64,000 nucleotides of DNA. Source: Gavia stellata. Taxonomy: Eukaryota > Chordata > Aves > Gaviiformes > Gaviidae. The translations under genes were made by a program, and so were the position numbers. Below, piece after piece: positions 49,331-60,931 of the stretch; position 1 is the first letter of the stretch, and every line of letters starts with the position of its first letter. The notes beneath the pieces are model-generated. The model saw only the letters and a list, made by a program, of their open reading frames with translations. It searched no databases and was not told the DNA's origin. The stretch covers positions 13,678,155 to 13,742,154 of the forward strand of contig NC_082596.1 of NCBI RefSeq assembly GCF_030936135.1, in the 5' to 3' direction.

Positions 49331-51510
49331 TTATTCTGTGCTGCCCGAGTGGTCTCTCACCATCATCACATTTAATAAAGCTTCTGTCTGACCGGTCCTA
49401 AATTGTACCTGTGTTATTACGCGCTTGGAGTCCCCAGATCTCTGACAGCAGTAAGGAGGTAATGGCAGCTTATTTACTGAGCGGCACCCTTCCCTGCATC
49501 TCATGGACCAGGCAAGAGAAGTAATGTGTGTATGTAATGAAACCCCATCCTCTTATCAGCATACAAGTGGGCTAAATTAAGACAGTAAAGGCCACATCAT
49601 TCAAGTTGTTCCTGGCTTCCGAGTGATGGATTTTTTTTTAACAAGCCACATTAAAAAAAAAAGTGTTGCAGAAGTGCAAAAATCTGGTTGGTATGGTTTT
49701 TTTTCTTTTTTGTGTGTGTGTATTTGTGTTAATTAGATTTCTTCTGATTAGAACATTTCAAGAGACTCAGGATAAAACACATTGTGAAAGACGTCAATCA
49801 AAACCTGAGCGCCAGGGACTGCTGGTCCTGGGGGACCCTGCCCCGACAAGGCTGTCCCGAGCCATCCCCTCGCTGTGGAGCTTCGCTGGGCCCGGGGCCC
49901 CGCTCTCAGCCGCGCACCGTGGTGCCAACACCAGGCTCCGGCACCGGGGAGGCGAGGCTGGCAGGAGGAAACCCCGTGCCAGCAGCCTATTTTCATGCGT
50001 GTGCAACGAAACCCCATGGCCAAGGCCAGCCCTAATGGCCGCCGCGTACAAACAATGTCCCGATTGTGCCTCACCACTTGGACTCTCCTAGAAACGCAGT
50101 CGCTGCGTCCAGATTAACTAAAAACAAAGCCTGCTTGCCGTGCCCAGTTTGTGACCCCGTTCCGGCAGCCACACTGAAGCGATCTTTGTGGGGACCTGGG
50201 TTGCTTTAAGCTGAAATAAAAGGGGCCCCGGGATCGGCTTTCCCTGATGGAACCTGGCACTAAAGGTTTGGTATCGCACCACAACCTGCCTGCACAAACC
50301 TACCCGGTGCTGCTGGTCTGCCAACACCAGCAAAGGCCGCGCCAGTCTTTTGCAAGCCCATTTGTTTGCTGTGGGAGAGCTTCAGCTTTATTATCTATCT
50401 GTGCGATGACAGACTCCTTACCCTGCTATTGTTTTATTTGAATTGCAGAGATCTTAGAGCCCCAGTTCTGGGCCCTAATCCCACCGTGTCTGGGGCTGTA
50501 CAAATACAGAAAAACCCAGGTGGGTCTTGTTCTTCCTAAACCTCCTGCTGAGCTCCCTGGGAGCGCAGCTAGTTAAGCAAAGTAGGTCAGTGCTCCAGAC
50601 ACACAGATGTACGTGCACATCAGACAGGGGAGACACAAACAGGAATATTAAGCTGCCAAGTGGCTGTTAAAAACTGTGCACACGGGCAATTAAAATATTA
50701 GCATCCTTTCATGTAAGCAAAGCAGGCAGAAGTGGCAATTAGTTTCAGTTACAACTTTGGAGTCCTGGAGGAGCATCCTGGGAGGCATTTTCTTTTTGGC
50801 CACCTGACGCTTGCATCCATCGATTTGACAACCCATGCAGGGGGTACGGACGTAACTGTGTGGGCATCTGCCTCCGCGCACGCAGGAGTATGATGCACAG
50901 CACCGTGTGTGATGGGACATATGCGTACTCACCATCAGGCTGCCTTTGCCCATTGAGGAGCCGAGGTTGCTTCCCCACCTTTTGCCATTGGCCTGTGACG
51001 TGCAAACGTGGCAAGCGCAAGCGCTGCCCCATGCAGTTACTTCTTTTTGGTGATGAACCAGACAACTTTATTGCAAGGAAAATCACATAGCGCTCACCGC
51101 CACCCACTGCAAACCTCCCTTGACACTTAAATGTTGTGCTGATGATTAATACAAATAATTCCGTATTGGTGAGTCATGGGGGCTGTTTCATTCATTCATT
51201 CAGGTTGTGATTGCAACCAAAATAAAGGCGCCCCCAAATCCCCATTCCCAGGCGCCATCCAACCCCCTGGCAGGGGAACAGCCATCTAACACCGGGGAAA
51301 TAAACATCAGTAGTTTACCAAGTTCATTTTAATCTGGTTAGCGTTTGCCAAGCCGATTATTGCAAACCCAGTTAAAACCCTAATTGTGGCTTTAAAGACA
51401 CTGAGCTCTTGTGCACCAAGGAGAGCTGGGGGAGGCTGAGTTTGGGTTTTAGATGGAATAAAATAGTAACAAAACCCCAAAGAGACGAGAAAAAGGTTAC
51501 CAAAATGTTT
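49331..51510. other. Intergenic, possible conserved non-coding sequence
   Basis: No gene is recognised. The stretch about 49360-49640 and the one at about 51300-51400 are poor in repeats and dense in homeodomain- and GATA-like words (for example CTCTTATCAGCA and CCTAATTGTGG). They may be conserved elements; this is a guess that needs alignment. Confidence 0.3.
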
Positions 51511-52792
51511 AGCCTTTGTTTTATTGAGTTACAACAAATGAGCAACAAGTTAGAAAAGTTGTATTTATTCAAACTCCCTAGCATCGTATTTGTGCAGCGT
51601 ACTGAAAGGTGGGTAAGTTTTCTGAACCCAGCTCCTCAGAGGAATGCACCGGACGGCTCTTGCAGCCCCTTGCCTATGCACCCACGCTCCCGCTCTCTCT
51701 TCCTCCTCCTCACATGTGCACGGACAGACACCCACACACAAATCCAAATTAGCAGTATTTGAAAAAAAGTGTACTCTGGAACCTAGGATTGATCTAAAAA
51801 TTTAGTGGCAAGGATTAATCAGAAATTTCTCTTGTGCGCTACAACATCTAAAGCTGGATGGCAGACTGTTGGTTGTGGTGTCCATCGCTGCACCAGCCAA
51901 ACATACAAGTTTGGATTATGAAGCATCTTCATTTCCTTGCTCCAACCCCTCTGGGGGTGGTACTGCATGTTTAAACAAAAAGTGCTAAAAAAAACCCCAA
52001 AAAACCAAACCCACAACAAAAAAAGGCATTCTAGCCAAATCTTCAGAGACCCACGGCCAGGGCTGGCTTATGAAAAGTGAAGTATAGGAGCTGGAGGAGA
52101 CTCGCTTTGTAGGAGCACGGAAAAGCTGAGATTTAAATACTTCAACCAATAGCAGGTGGCCATAAAACATAATAAAAAAAGTCAAAACAACAACAAAAAA
52201 ACCAAACCCCAACCACTCCAGAACGACCCTCCCATACCCCATAACGCATTTAAGTGGGCTGAAATGTAAACCGGGGTGGGGATCTGGGCTCAGATGTTGA
52301 TCCGCACCAACAAGACTCCAAGAGATTGCAAATCTGTCTTAAAACGCTTCAGAAAAAATTCTCCTCTCCCTCGCCCACAAAAGACATTTCCCTCCCCCGA
52401 ACCAACCCCCAAATTTTGCAATGGCATTATATGCAAGAATAACTTGCATCTATTAAAAAGTTAACAAAATTTCCACGTTGTACAAATCTGTTCCAGTAGA
52501 GGAAGAGGCTGGTCAGGAAAGTGGGTGGGAGAGAAGCTAAGGAGAAACCTATGTACAAGGATCCTTTTCTCTTTCTTTCTTTTCTTTTTTAATGCAGTAG
52601 TAGGACTTTGGCACTATAAACGATCCCATGATGATGCTCCATGAGAGTATTTCTCGCTGTGCCTCCACAAGTGCGGTTTGAGACTTGGAGTTGCAACACG
52701 CTATCTCCCCCCAGGCAGGAAAATAGAGTTTTCTTCTATTTTCAGACAGCATTTCCCCTTCAATGTCAGGACAGTGCAGCTGAGGAGTACCC
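51511..52792 (-). other. ZHX2: Candidate terminal 3'UTR exon of ZHX2
   Basis: A good splice acceptor (TTTTATAATTTTTACAG on the - strand) ends at 52793, and two AATAAA signals on the - strand lie at about 51556 and 51515. It fits the need for a downstream ZHX2 exon, since the coding exon seems to splice out just after its stop. It holds two G/T-rich tracts (as read on the - strand). Pure inference from signals; no RNA evidence. Confidence 0.25.
51986..52214 (+). repeat. Two A/C-rich low-complexity tracts
   Basis: Tracts at about 51986-52024 and 52171-52214 made of A runs broken by CCCC, CC and C, such as AAAAAAACCCCAAAAAACC. Similar to tracts at 27783-27834 and 53343-53368. Confidence 0.7.
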
Positions 52793-53342
52793 CTGTAAAA
52801 ATTATAAAAGCAGCATATTATTTTTGAAGGCATTATGAACAAGTATTTGAGCTGTCACCTAACACGGCATCCAGTTTACATCCCTGCACACGTGGTAGCA
52901 CTGTATTTTGTATTAACCGTACCCTGAAGCCTATCCCTATCACAGCCTGATGCTGCAGTAGGGTGCCAGATTTTTGTTATATATAACACCCAGCTAATAA
53001 CCCTCTATGGGTTTCTAACAGGGACACACAGCCCAGCCTCGACTCTGCTGATCCCTCACTACTATAGACCTTGGGCAGGTCCTCATGCTGGCTCAAAGAT
53101 GAGGTGCACATGGGTGGGGGGCAGCCACTTTGTGACCACAGCACGGATGGTGCTAAAGGCAAGGTGGTCTTTCTTCCCCAGTAAATCCTCTCATTAAATA
53201 CACTTTTTGCATGATTTTAGAAAATAATTATACAAACTGCAAGAAAATGGAAAAATTGCATGTGCATGTGCTCTGCAGAGCAGCTCCCTGGCTCCGCTAC
53301 GACTCCTGCATCTACATAAAGGCCGCACCATGGACCAGAGAT

Positions 53343-53368
53343 TAAAAAAAAACCCCAAAAAACCAACC
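53343..53368 (+). repeat. A/C-rich low-complexity tract
   Basis: A run of A broken by CCCC and CC, like the tracts at about 52.0 and 52.2 kb. Confidence 0.65.
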
Positions 53369-56300
53369 TTCAAATACTCACCCACCTACACATATCCCCA
53401 GTTCCCAGCACAGAGCAAAGGCTCTATGACAGGGATTATGTTCAGCATGTTTTTCCCCCATTGAGGTGTAAACGTGCAAGAAGTGCAAGCACCCACTCAG
53501 GCTGGAGCTGCAAGCAGCAGCACGAGGTGGCTTTCCTGCACCATCCTCCTCACCCACCCTGCAGCAGTGCTTACTGAAACCTGAGCTAACCCATCATTTC
53601 ACACCTTTTATGAATGTTGCTACCAGGTCTGGTTTTTCCTATGAAAGCAGTAAGCTGTCTGGCATCTGCAACGCAGAGAGCAATGCGGTCGAGCCCAGTA
53701 AAAGGGCACGGGCTTGCACCAGCACCAAAGGCAAAAGTCGTCCCTGTCCTTGCGACCCTTCCTCAAACAGCCCCCTGCTCCTCCTAACTCACTGAAAAGT
53801 TTTAATTGCTGCGTTGGGTTTTGCTTCCCCCTCTGAAGTCCTTCACTGCGTTACAGCTTGGGTCTCCTACACACCCCACTGGTTTCAGGGGAAACGGCAA
53901 GTCCTCCGTACTTCGGCCTCACTCCCTGAAATGCTTTAGGGTGACCCAAGTTCTGCAAAACCCACTGGTCTATCCCACACTGACTTCAGGATGGCGCCTC
54001 GGAGCCCAACAGCAGTAATGGGCACTATAGGTAGCTTTACAGATGAAACCCTAAACCACAAGAAAAATGAGAACTTGGACAGAAAGGGAGGGAAACCCCA
54101 GTGCTGTTCACTTTTACCAGTTTTGGACACTGAGGAATGCACTGGGCCACCAGCAACTGAGTGATCTCAGATCCTGCAGCGGTGCAAAAGGGGTTGGAGA
54201 CACCAAGAGGACCCAGACCAGCCCCGATGCCCAGTACGATTCATACAGCAGAAGCAAGGGGTGACATCTTTCGGACTCTTTTTTTTCTGGCGCGCTGCTC
54301 CCAGACATGGTTTTCTTTTGGCACGCCTCCACAGAGCAATGGTCAAAGACATCAAGAGCGAGGGTACACATCTTCTGGGGTGTCCACCTACCTCGCCCCC
54401 GCTGTGAGCCATGGACTTTGGTGCCTACATCTTGCAGGGTTTGGGCTTAAAATGGAGGTTATGAGACAACTCTGAAAAAGAAAGTTTACAGCAGAGGTGG
54501 TGGTGGTGGTGAAAAAAAATATGCTTCTGAGAAAAACCCAAAAGCTCTGGGCTGAGGAAATACTGATCTTGGGAAAACCCCATGGGGAGACAACGCTGTG
54601 AAGAAAGCCAAGGTAGCTGCCAACCAGTCTGGCACACTCTGGTCCCGCTCTCATGTCTGAGCTGCAATTTGCTGTATTTAATTTAGGACCAGTTTCTGTT
54701 TGTCAGGCTTGTGCAAATGGGGACAACAGACCTAATTTTGACCTGCGCTGTTGGAAGGCAGGAATATCTCCATTGATGGAGAGGGAGCTAAAGCACTCTC
54801 TTGATAGAGCAGTTGGGCCTCATTACAAGAGGCTTAATTACGTAGCATCTGCAGCATTTTCAGCAATGGCTTCAGTGCACCCTACAGCAGTCACTCAACA
54901 TCTTGAAGGCCCTGGTACCCTATGGGGACACTTCCCCCAGCCTCACTGTTCAGGAAACCTGACCTGCTCTGTGGAATAAATCCAATTTTGCCAAAAATTT
55001 CAGATAGGGACTTAGTAACAGAACCTTTTCCGTATTTCAGAGCCTGGTGTGTATTCTGCCCTCACGGAGGTCAGGCACTCATGTAACTCCCACTAGCTGC
55101 AGCAGCATCAGAATCTGTGGAACATGGATCAGTTCTGAAAAACTCAATTTTCTAAGGCATAACGTCTGTCTAGGCTGTAACACAAATACTCCCTAATAGT
55201 TTCAGAAACTCCTAAAGCTACACACCAGAGCAGAGAGTGACCGAGATGGTCTGGAAGAGCACAGGTTTTACAGAAGCCACACACAAATTCAGCCAACAAC
55301 AGGAGTATGGAGATCTATCACTGAAAAATGTTCACTTTAAACTACATACATCAAGCTGAGAAAATAGCAACACCATGAATATCAAAAGGAGCATGTTTCT
55401 GCCCAATGTAGGGTTCAGCAGTGAAAGCTTCACATAATGACTGAGGCTGTGTGAGAGTCAAGAGGAGGGTAAGTCCCTTGTTAGCTCCTCAGTCCACCTC
55501 TTATATGTGGCCAGTGACACAACCCCTCTAAAGTACCAAGGAGTATAATGTTAGGGGAAAAAAAGAGTAATCAGACTTTTATACGATAACAGGCAGAAAC
55601 AAGTCCTCCATCAGGTCTTAAGCAGCCTTTGCTTTTGAGTCATACCCTGGATGTCACCTAAGATAACGCCTTGTTAATTTAACACCAAAGTTTTAGTTAA
55701 ATATTATGTAAGATAGGCTTCAAAAAGATAAGAGTGAAAGCTTATCCTGAAGCAAAAACAAGCCAGTAGCTGGGATTTTTCCATGGGTCCCATCAGTGCG
55801 GGGTATAAAGCTTCCAGCTTTTGTTTCACAACACCTGGGACAATGCTTCCATGCAGGCACCAGAAAGCAGGCACTTGCGTTTCTGGGCTGAGATTTACAG
55901 CGAGAATAAAGGAAAATGAAAGAGAAGACGACTTTAGGCTTTTGTCAAGTCCTCAGACCACATGCTAAGAAATGGGCAAAGAGCAGAGAACAAAATGGTC
56001 CTCTGATCCTATTGCATGGTCTTCACAGCAGAAGCCTGGCTCCAGTGCATCTCTTCTCAGTAGGTGTATTTTACAACCAGCCACCAGAAAGGATAACCCA
56101 GTGAAAGTTTAACTGAGATCAAAGTTCTTATTAAAATTCCTCTCTGATAACACCCGAGCACCTCCACAGCCTTTATGGTCGTCATCTGTGCCAGGGCACA
56201 AAGGCAGGAGGTTCACCCCAATGTACCCTACACTGCTCGCAAGCACAAAAATGCAGGCACCAAACCTACACTGCTGGAAGAAGGTTGTTGCAGAGCCTGG

Positions 56301-56418
56301 TTTCACGGTACAAGAGGTTTGTTAGAAATAATGGTTTCAGGCAACCCCCCCCCCAACGCCCTCCTCTCCATTCCCTCTCCTAGCCCCTGGTCTGCTCCCT
56401 CTCCTCAGTATGAATGTT

Positions 56419-56518
56419 CACAGAATCACTAAGATTTGAAAAGACCTGTAAGATCAAGTCCAACCATCAAACACCACCACCATGCCCATTAAACCATGTC
56501 CCACAATGCCACGTCTGG
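56419..56518 (-). repeat. CR1 LINE 3'-end fragment
   Basis: CACAGAATCACTAAGATTTG, AAAAGACCTGTAAGATCAAG and CCATGTCCCACAATGCCACG are reverse-sense CR1 tail blocks, close in sequence to the 27.7 kb copy, so probably the same subfamily. Confidence 0.9.
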
Positions 56519-58263
56519 CTATGTTGATAGCTAGAAGGGGGAAATGATCTGGACTAACACCCCTGAAAAAAACCAACCCTACAACGCATTTATTCATCGT
56601 GCATTCGATTTTAAAAGGCAGATCAGATCCTGGCTCTCCTTTCTTGGGTGGCTGCACAACAGTGGCACCCCAGCATGCCTCCAGCTGATGTTCCCATGTC
56701 CTTCCTCCTGTAATCTCTGCCTTTGCCACACAGGTAACAACCTGCTCCTCACATCCCTAATTACCAAGTTCTGCAAGCATAATGCAGGACAGTGCCTTGC
56801 ATTGCAGTCTGGAGCTTTAAGATACAGATGCTGTGATAACACTTCTCAAAATCAGCTGACAGTTTGTAGTTCGAAATAAAACCACTGCAGGGTTTCCCTT
56901 TTCAACTCAAAGAAAATGTTGAGGAGACCTTTGGACAAGTATTGCACAAGGAGAAAATGGAGGGCTCTATGCTAGCCAGCAGGGCTTGCTAAGAAAAACT
57001 GCACCTCTGCAACAGATGCAAGTTCAATTCAAGTACCGCCTGCTGCAATATAAGAGTCTTCAATGCAAGTGTGGAGGGACTTCTATCAGTCCTGGCTTTT
57101 GTAATTCCTTCTTTTTTTAAGATTTTTTTTTTATGTTTATGTATTTTTTTTTAATGAAATGCTAAAGTATAGTATACTTATTAGACACCAGAAAACTACT
57201 AACTCTTTCTAAAATAGGTGTTCTCTCACTGTGGTTTTTAATGCAGGGTGCTGAGCTTTCTGTGGGATAAATTCTAGCTTAAGGAGACTCCAGCTGGGGA
57301 GAGACAGACTCAGTTATACTGAGGACAAAATGTTGCAGCTCCAGTGAACTCAATTCAACGTGCAAGTCAAGAAATGCTGACGGTGCTTGCTCCAGATTTA
57401 TACCTGTGCAACTGTGATCAGAAACAGGTTTCGGTCTCCAAACACATCCTTTCACATTGTGAAAGATCGTATAAAACCCCCTTAAAGAAAGGCCCTGCAG
57501 CTTGCTTTTAAATTCAAGATCCTGTGAAGAAGAGCTGCTAAAACACCCACACAGCTTAGTCTGGGGCATTTCCTAAGCCTCTAGAATGAGCAAGCAGAAC
57601 AAAGCGAGGTTGGAGACAGTTCTCACCTGCAAGAGGAAGAGAGCACATTTGCATGAGCCACTTCAGTTCCCACAACACTTTACTTTTTTTTTTTTGCTTG
57701 CTGTTGCATAAAGAATCATCTCTGTCCTGGGCCCTTCCCCCAGTGCCCTTTTATTCTGAGCAGGGCAGGATGCTGCAAAGGACGGACCCGAGGTGCAAAA
57801 CCAGGCATAACCTCTATTCACGGGAGATCAATGATCTGTTAGCAAAGAGGGTATCAGCAACTAGTATTACTTATTATTTCTTTGTGTGGCTCAGCTGGTA
57901 CGTTTTACATCAAGTGCTGCAGAGGCTACACAGGTAATTTAAAAGCAGAAAGTTTAAGTTTTAATCACTTATTGCCAAAAAAAAAAAAGGAACAGGAATA
58001 AAAATAAAACAAAAAAAAAGTCGCCCTTATCCAAGACTTGACCCACAAGGAGACAAGAAACAAGGCAAATGGCACTAACCCCTCCCCTACCACACAGCTG
58101 CCTTAATTTACAAGCAGGATGGGTCTCCCTTTTGTTCAGGCATCCAGCAGGCACCAGGATCCGTCAGGGATGGGCTCCAGGGATTTATACTGAAGAGGGA
58201 CTACAGGATGCTGGAAGCACACCCAGAGACAGGCTCAGAGAAACAGGGCACCATCAGCATTAC

Positions 58264-60931
58264 CTGTCTATACGTGGGAATTGTCTCCAGATATACTTTC
58301 AGAGTCAAAGTCTGCCAGCTCTGCCTGGCCTTCAGGTGCTGTTTGGCTCCAGCTGTCCGTACAGTCTGATGCAGCATCATCCTCACCCACTGTCACCTCC
58401 ACCCAGTTGACCTCTGCCGGCTCCTCGATCTCCTCGCTGCCGTGGCCATCGTGGCTGTTGCACTCCAACCTGTCTGTACCCTCTGCTTGATTCCCCAACA
58501 AAGAGTCTTTCAGTGGTTCACAGTCTCTTTTTGCTCTCACCACTAGTTTCCCCCCATTCTCTTCATTCAGTTTTTTATGCTCCTGGTAATGCTGCCGAGA
58601 CACCTCGTTACCATTCTTTGGACTCTCAATGTGTTTTGACCCCTTTTTCTGGCTTTGCTCATTACGACCATCAACAACGTACTGCTGCTGGTACTGGTCA
58701 ATCCATTTAAGCGACCCTGTTCTTAGTGAAGACCGGTTTTCCTTGAACCAGCGAACTATTTCAGTTCTTGTGAGCCCAGTCTGAGATGCTAACTGGTCAT
58801 ACTCCTGGGGCGATGGCCACTGGGTCCTTGCAAATGTGCTTTTCAGTAGATGAATCTGCTCTTGGGTTTTCTTAAACGTGGTGGAGGACCCAGATAAAGC
58901 ACCAGGGAGCTGGGAGCTACTCAGCAGTTCTGCCTGGCTTATTGCACCATTGGGAGTTCCTTGTTCTTTAATTTTTCTATATGATCCCATTGAGTCCAAG
59001 ACAGCTTGCTCCATGCTGTCCCTTATCTTTCTCCTCTCAGAGAACCATGAATCTATCTCCCTCCTACTCAGCTTGGTCTCCACTCGAAGCCTGTCCAGTT
59101 CTCCTTGGGTAGGAAAAGAGCACCTTAGGAAACTTTCTTCAAGGGCCCTAAGCTGCTCTTGCGTTTTCTCTTTGAATCTCTGGGGAGTAAAATCTGTGTA
59201 TGGGTGAAATGAACGGCCATGTCGACCAGCTGAAGGTGCTATTTGATCTTTCCCTAAAGCATCGCCAGGGATGTGCACAATGCCCCTTTGACTTCTGTAC
59301 CTGTGGTCACTGAACCACTTCTTGATCTCACTCCTGGAGAGACCTGTTGCCTCTATCAGCCGGTAGACTTCTGCGTCATCGGGAAACTGGCTTGCCATGA
59401 AACTGGCCTTCAGCTCTGCTATCTGCTCCTTCGTCTTTTTTCGCTCACTGGCTGGTGTCAGCGGTACAGCAGTCAGCTTGGTAGGAATCTCAGGCACCTG
59501 AACTACATGAGGACGCTTGGCCTCTGGGGCACTTGATAATGTCTGTATCGTCCTCTTTTGCCCCTGGTTCGGAGCAACAGCAAGCGTAATTGGTGAACAG
59601 GAAACAGTTGAACCATTTGACACGGGAGTCAAAACCAGACCGGTCTGGCCCAGTATCTGACAAGGCAAAGCTGTTTGGATGATGGGCTGGGGCATTTTTG
59701 CAGTTGTCAAAGGAGCTGGCAGGACAGTGATGGTTTGGGGAACTGCCTGAATAGTACCGTTGAACATCTTCTTTCTTGCCTCCTCCACTTCTTCAGGAGA
59801 CCAACTTATACCATGCTTCAAACGTTGTGTAGCAAACCAGATTCGGATTTGTTCTTCCGGATGTTTTGATGCTGCTGTCAACCACGACAACTCTGCTTGT
59901 GTTGGGTAAGGAAATTTATTAAATGAGTTGATCATGGTTGCGTTAGTGTCCAGTGCAGAGTTGTATTTGGTACTGTTCAGAGGTACTGGGACCTTGGGGA
60001 CAAGGTTAATATTTGGTGGCAGCTGTACAGAGGGCATAACGTGGGCTAACACATCATGGAGAAGGTCTCCATTTATACAAGCAATAGCTTCAGTGGCTTC
60101 AGTTATGATGCGGGGAAGAGTTCCATCCACATGGTTTTCTGTAACTCCCTCTTCTGGCTTTTTGGGACCTTTCTTGGTTTCCCCTTTAGGCTTTCCCAGT
60201 TTCATCATTGGCATTTTACTCGCACTAATTCCCCCATGAAGTGAATCATCGCACTCTGCATTTTCTAGCCCACCGCTTGTGACAGTGACATCGTTAGCAG
60301 TGGTCTCAATGGACTGCTCTAAAACAGTCTGATTATTGCGTTTAATTAATTTCAGTTTAAAGTTAGTCTCTCCCGGGTGGTATTTTGTGTTGTGGTCAGA
60401 TAAAGAATCGTATTTTTTGGTTGTGAAGTTGCATTCAGCACAGACATACAGGGGGTTGAGAATGACATTTGGGTGCTGAGTGTCTACATGCTCTGTAAAT
60501 TCATTTAAGTTTTGTGTTGAGTAAGGGCAGTATTTACACTCATAACCACCCTGGGGTTTCTTAGACTGGTTTTCAGCTGGGGGCTTTGCCTCAACCACTT
60601 CGCAGTCTTTGACTGAGCTTTCTGAAGGCCAATTTTTTTTAGAGTCCTGCTGCAGTGCACCAGCCCCCTTCTCTTTAGGAGCCTCTACACCCTCAGCACC
60701 TTCCTGCTCCATGACTTCAGAAGTTCGCACCATACAGGGAGTCGTTGACTTTCTTTTGCTAGCCATGGCAGCCGCTGGCAGCAGGCTGTTGTCCCAAATG
60801 ATGACTTTTTTTGACAGGGTGAGCAATCAACTCAATAGATCTTGCAAACAGCTCCAACCTTCCTTGATTATTTTACTGTTTTGTTTAATGAAGAATTTCT
60901 GCCCCAGCTGCGACCATCAGCTCCATGACAC
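58264..60931 (-). other. ZHX2: ZHX2 coding exon, full extent
   Basis: The acceptor is TTTGTTTCACAG at 60932, giving 165 bases of 5'UTR before the ATG. Four bases after the stop codon is a good donor, ACAG-GTAATG, suggesting the exon ends at 58264 and the 3'UTR continues in another exon to the left. No upstream non-coding exon was found in the window. Confidence 0.65.
58268..60766 (-). CDS. ZHX2: ZHX2, zinc fingers and homeoboxes protein 2
   Basis: Nuclear transcriptional repressor that pairs with ZHX1 and ZHX3 and binds NF-YA (established knowledge). A single open frame of 832 residues; human has 837. N-terminus MASKRKSTTPCMVRT. Two C2H2 fingers: C77, C80, H93, H98 and C109, C112, H125, H130. 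Four homeodomains at about 263-324, 439-498, 528-588 and 628-686, with third-helix cores WFATQR, WFSDHR, WFSERR and WFKENR. The tail from about 770 is acidic. The start was chosen at 60766 rather than the in-frame ATG at 60826 because MASKRKS is the family N-terminus and has a strong context (GCTGCCATGG). The whole frame is in one exon, as in mammals. Confidence 0.97.
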   Translation of the reverse strand: MASKRKSTTPCMVRTSEVMEQEGAEGVEAPKEKGAGALQQDSKKNWPSESSVKDCEVVEAKPPAENQSKKPQGGYECKYCPYSTQNLNEFTEHVDTQHPNVILNPLYVCAECNFTTKKYDSLSDHNTKYHPGETNFKLKLIKRNNQTVLEQSIETTANDVTVTSGGLENAECDDSLHGGISASKMPMMKLGKPKGETKKGPKKPEEGVTENHVDGTLPRIITEATEAIACINGDLLHDVLAHVMPSVQLPPNINLVPKVPVPLNSTKYNSALDTNATMINSFNKFPYPTQAELSWLTAASKHPEEQIRIWFATQRLKHGISWSPEEVEEARKKMFNGTIQAVPQTITVLPAPLTTAKMPQPIIQTALPCQILGQTGLVLTPVSNGSTVSCSPITLAVAPNQGQKRTIQTLSSAPEAKRPHVVQVPEIPTKLTAVPLTPASERKKTKEQIAELKASFMASQFPDDAEVYRLIEATGLSRSEIKKWFSDHRYRSQRGIVHIPGDALGKDQIAPSAGRHGRSFHPYTDFTPQRFKEKTQEQLRALEESFLRCSFPTQGELDRLRVETKLSRREIDSWFSERRKIRDSMEQAVLDSMGSYRKIKEQGTPNGAISQAELLSSSQLPGALSGSSTTFKKTQEQIHLLKSTFARTQWPSPQEYDQLASQTGLTRTEIVRWFKENRSSLRTGSLKWIDQYQQQYVVDGRNEQSQKKGSKHIESPKNGNEVSRQHYQEHKKLNEENGGKLVVRAKRDCEPLKDSLLGNQAEGTDRLECNSHDGHGSEEIEEPAEVNWVEVTVGEDDAASDCTDSWSQTAPEGQAELADFDSESISGDNSHV

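Larger units (their letters stand above)
52793..58263. other. Probable last intron of ZHX2 or intergenic
   Basis: 5.5 kb with one CR1 tail (56419-56518), an A/C-rich tract at 53343-53368 and long T runs near 57120. No coding sequence is recognised. Confidence 0.4.

Noticed and set aside
49663-50091. A 142-codon + strand frame and overlapping - strand frames near 49.8-50.1 kb
   Set aside because: A GC-rich patch with frames open in several directions at once; composition like that of non-coding DNA, with no known domain.
54161-54979. Several frames of 80-108 codons
   Set aside because: Frames on both strands overlap, none with a recognisable domain. Treated as chance.
58268-60826. Start of ZHX2 at the upstream ATG (60826), giving 852 residues
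   Set aside because: The extra 20 residues do not match the family; the ATG at 60766 has the conserved MASKRKS start and a better context.
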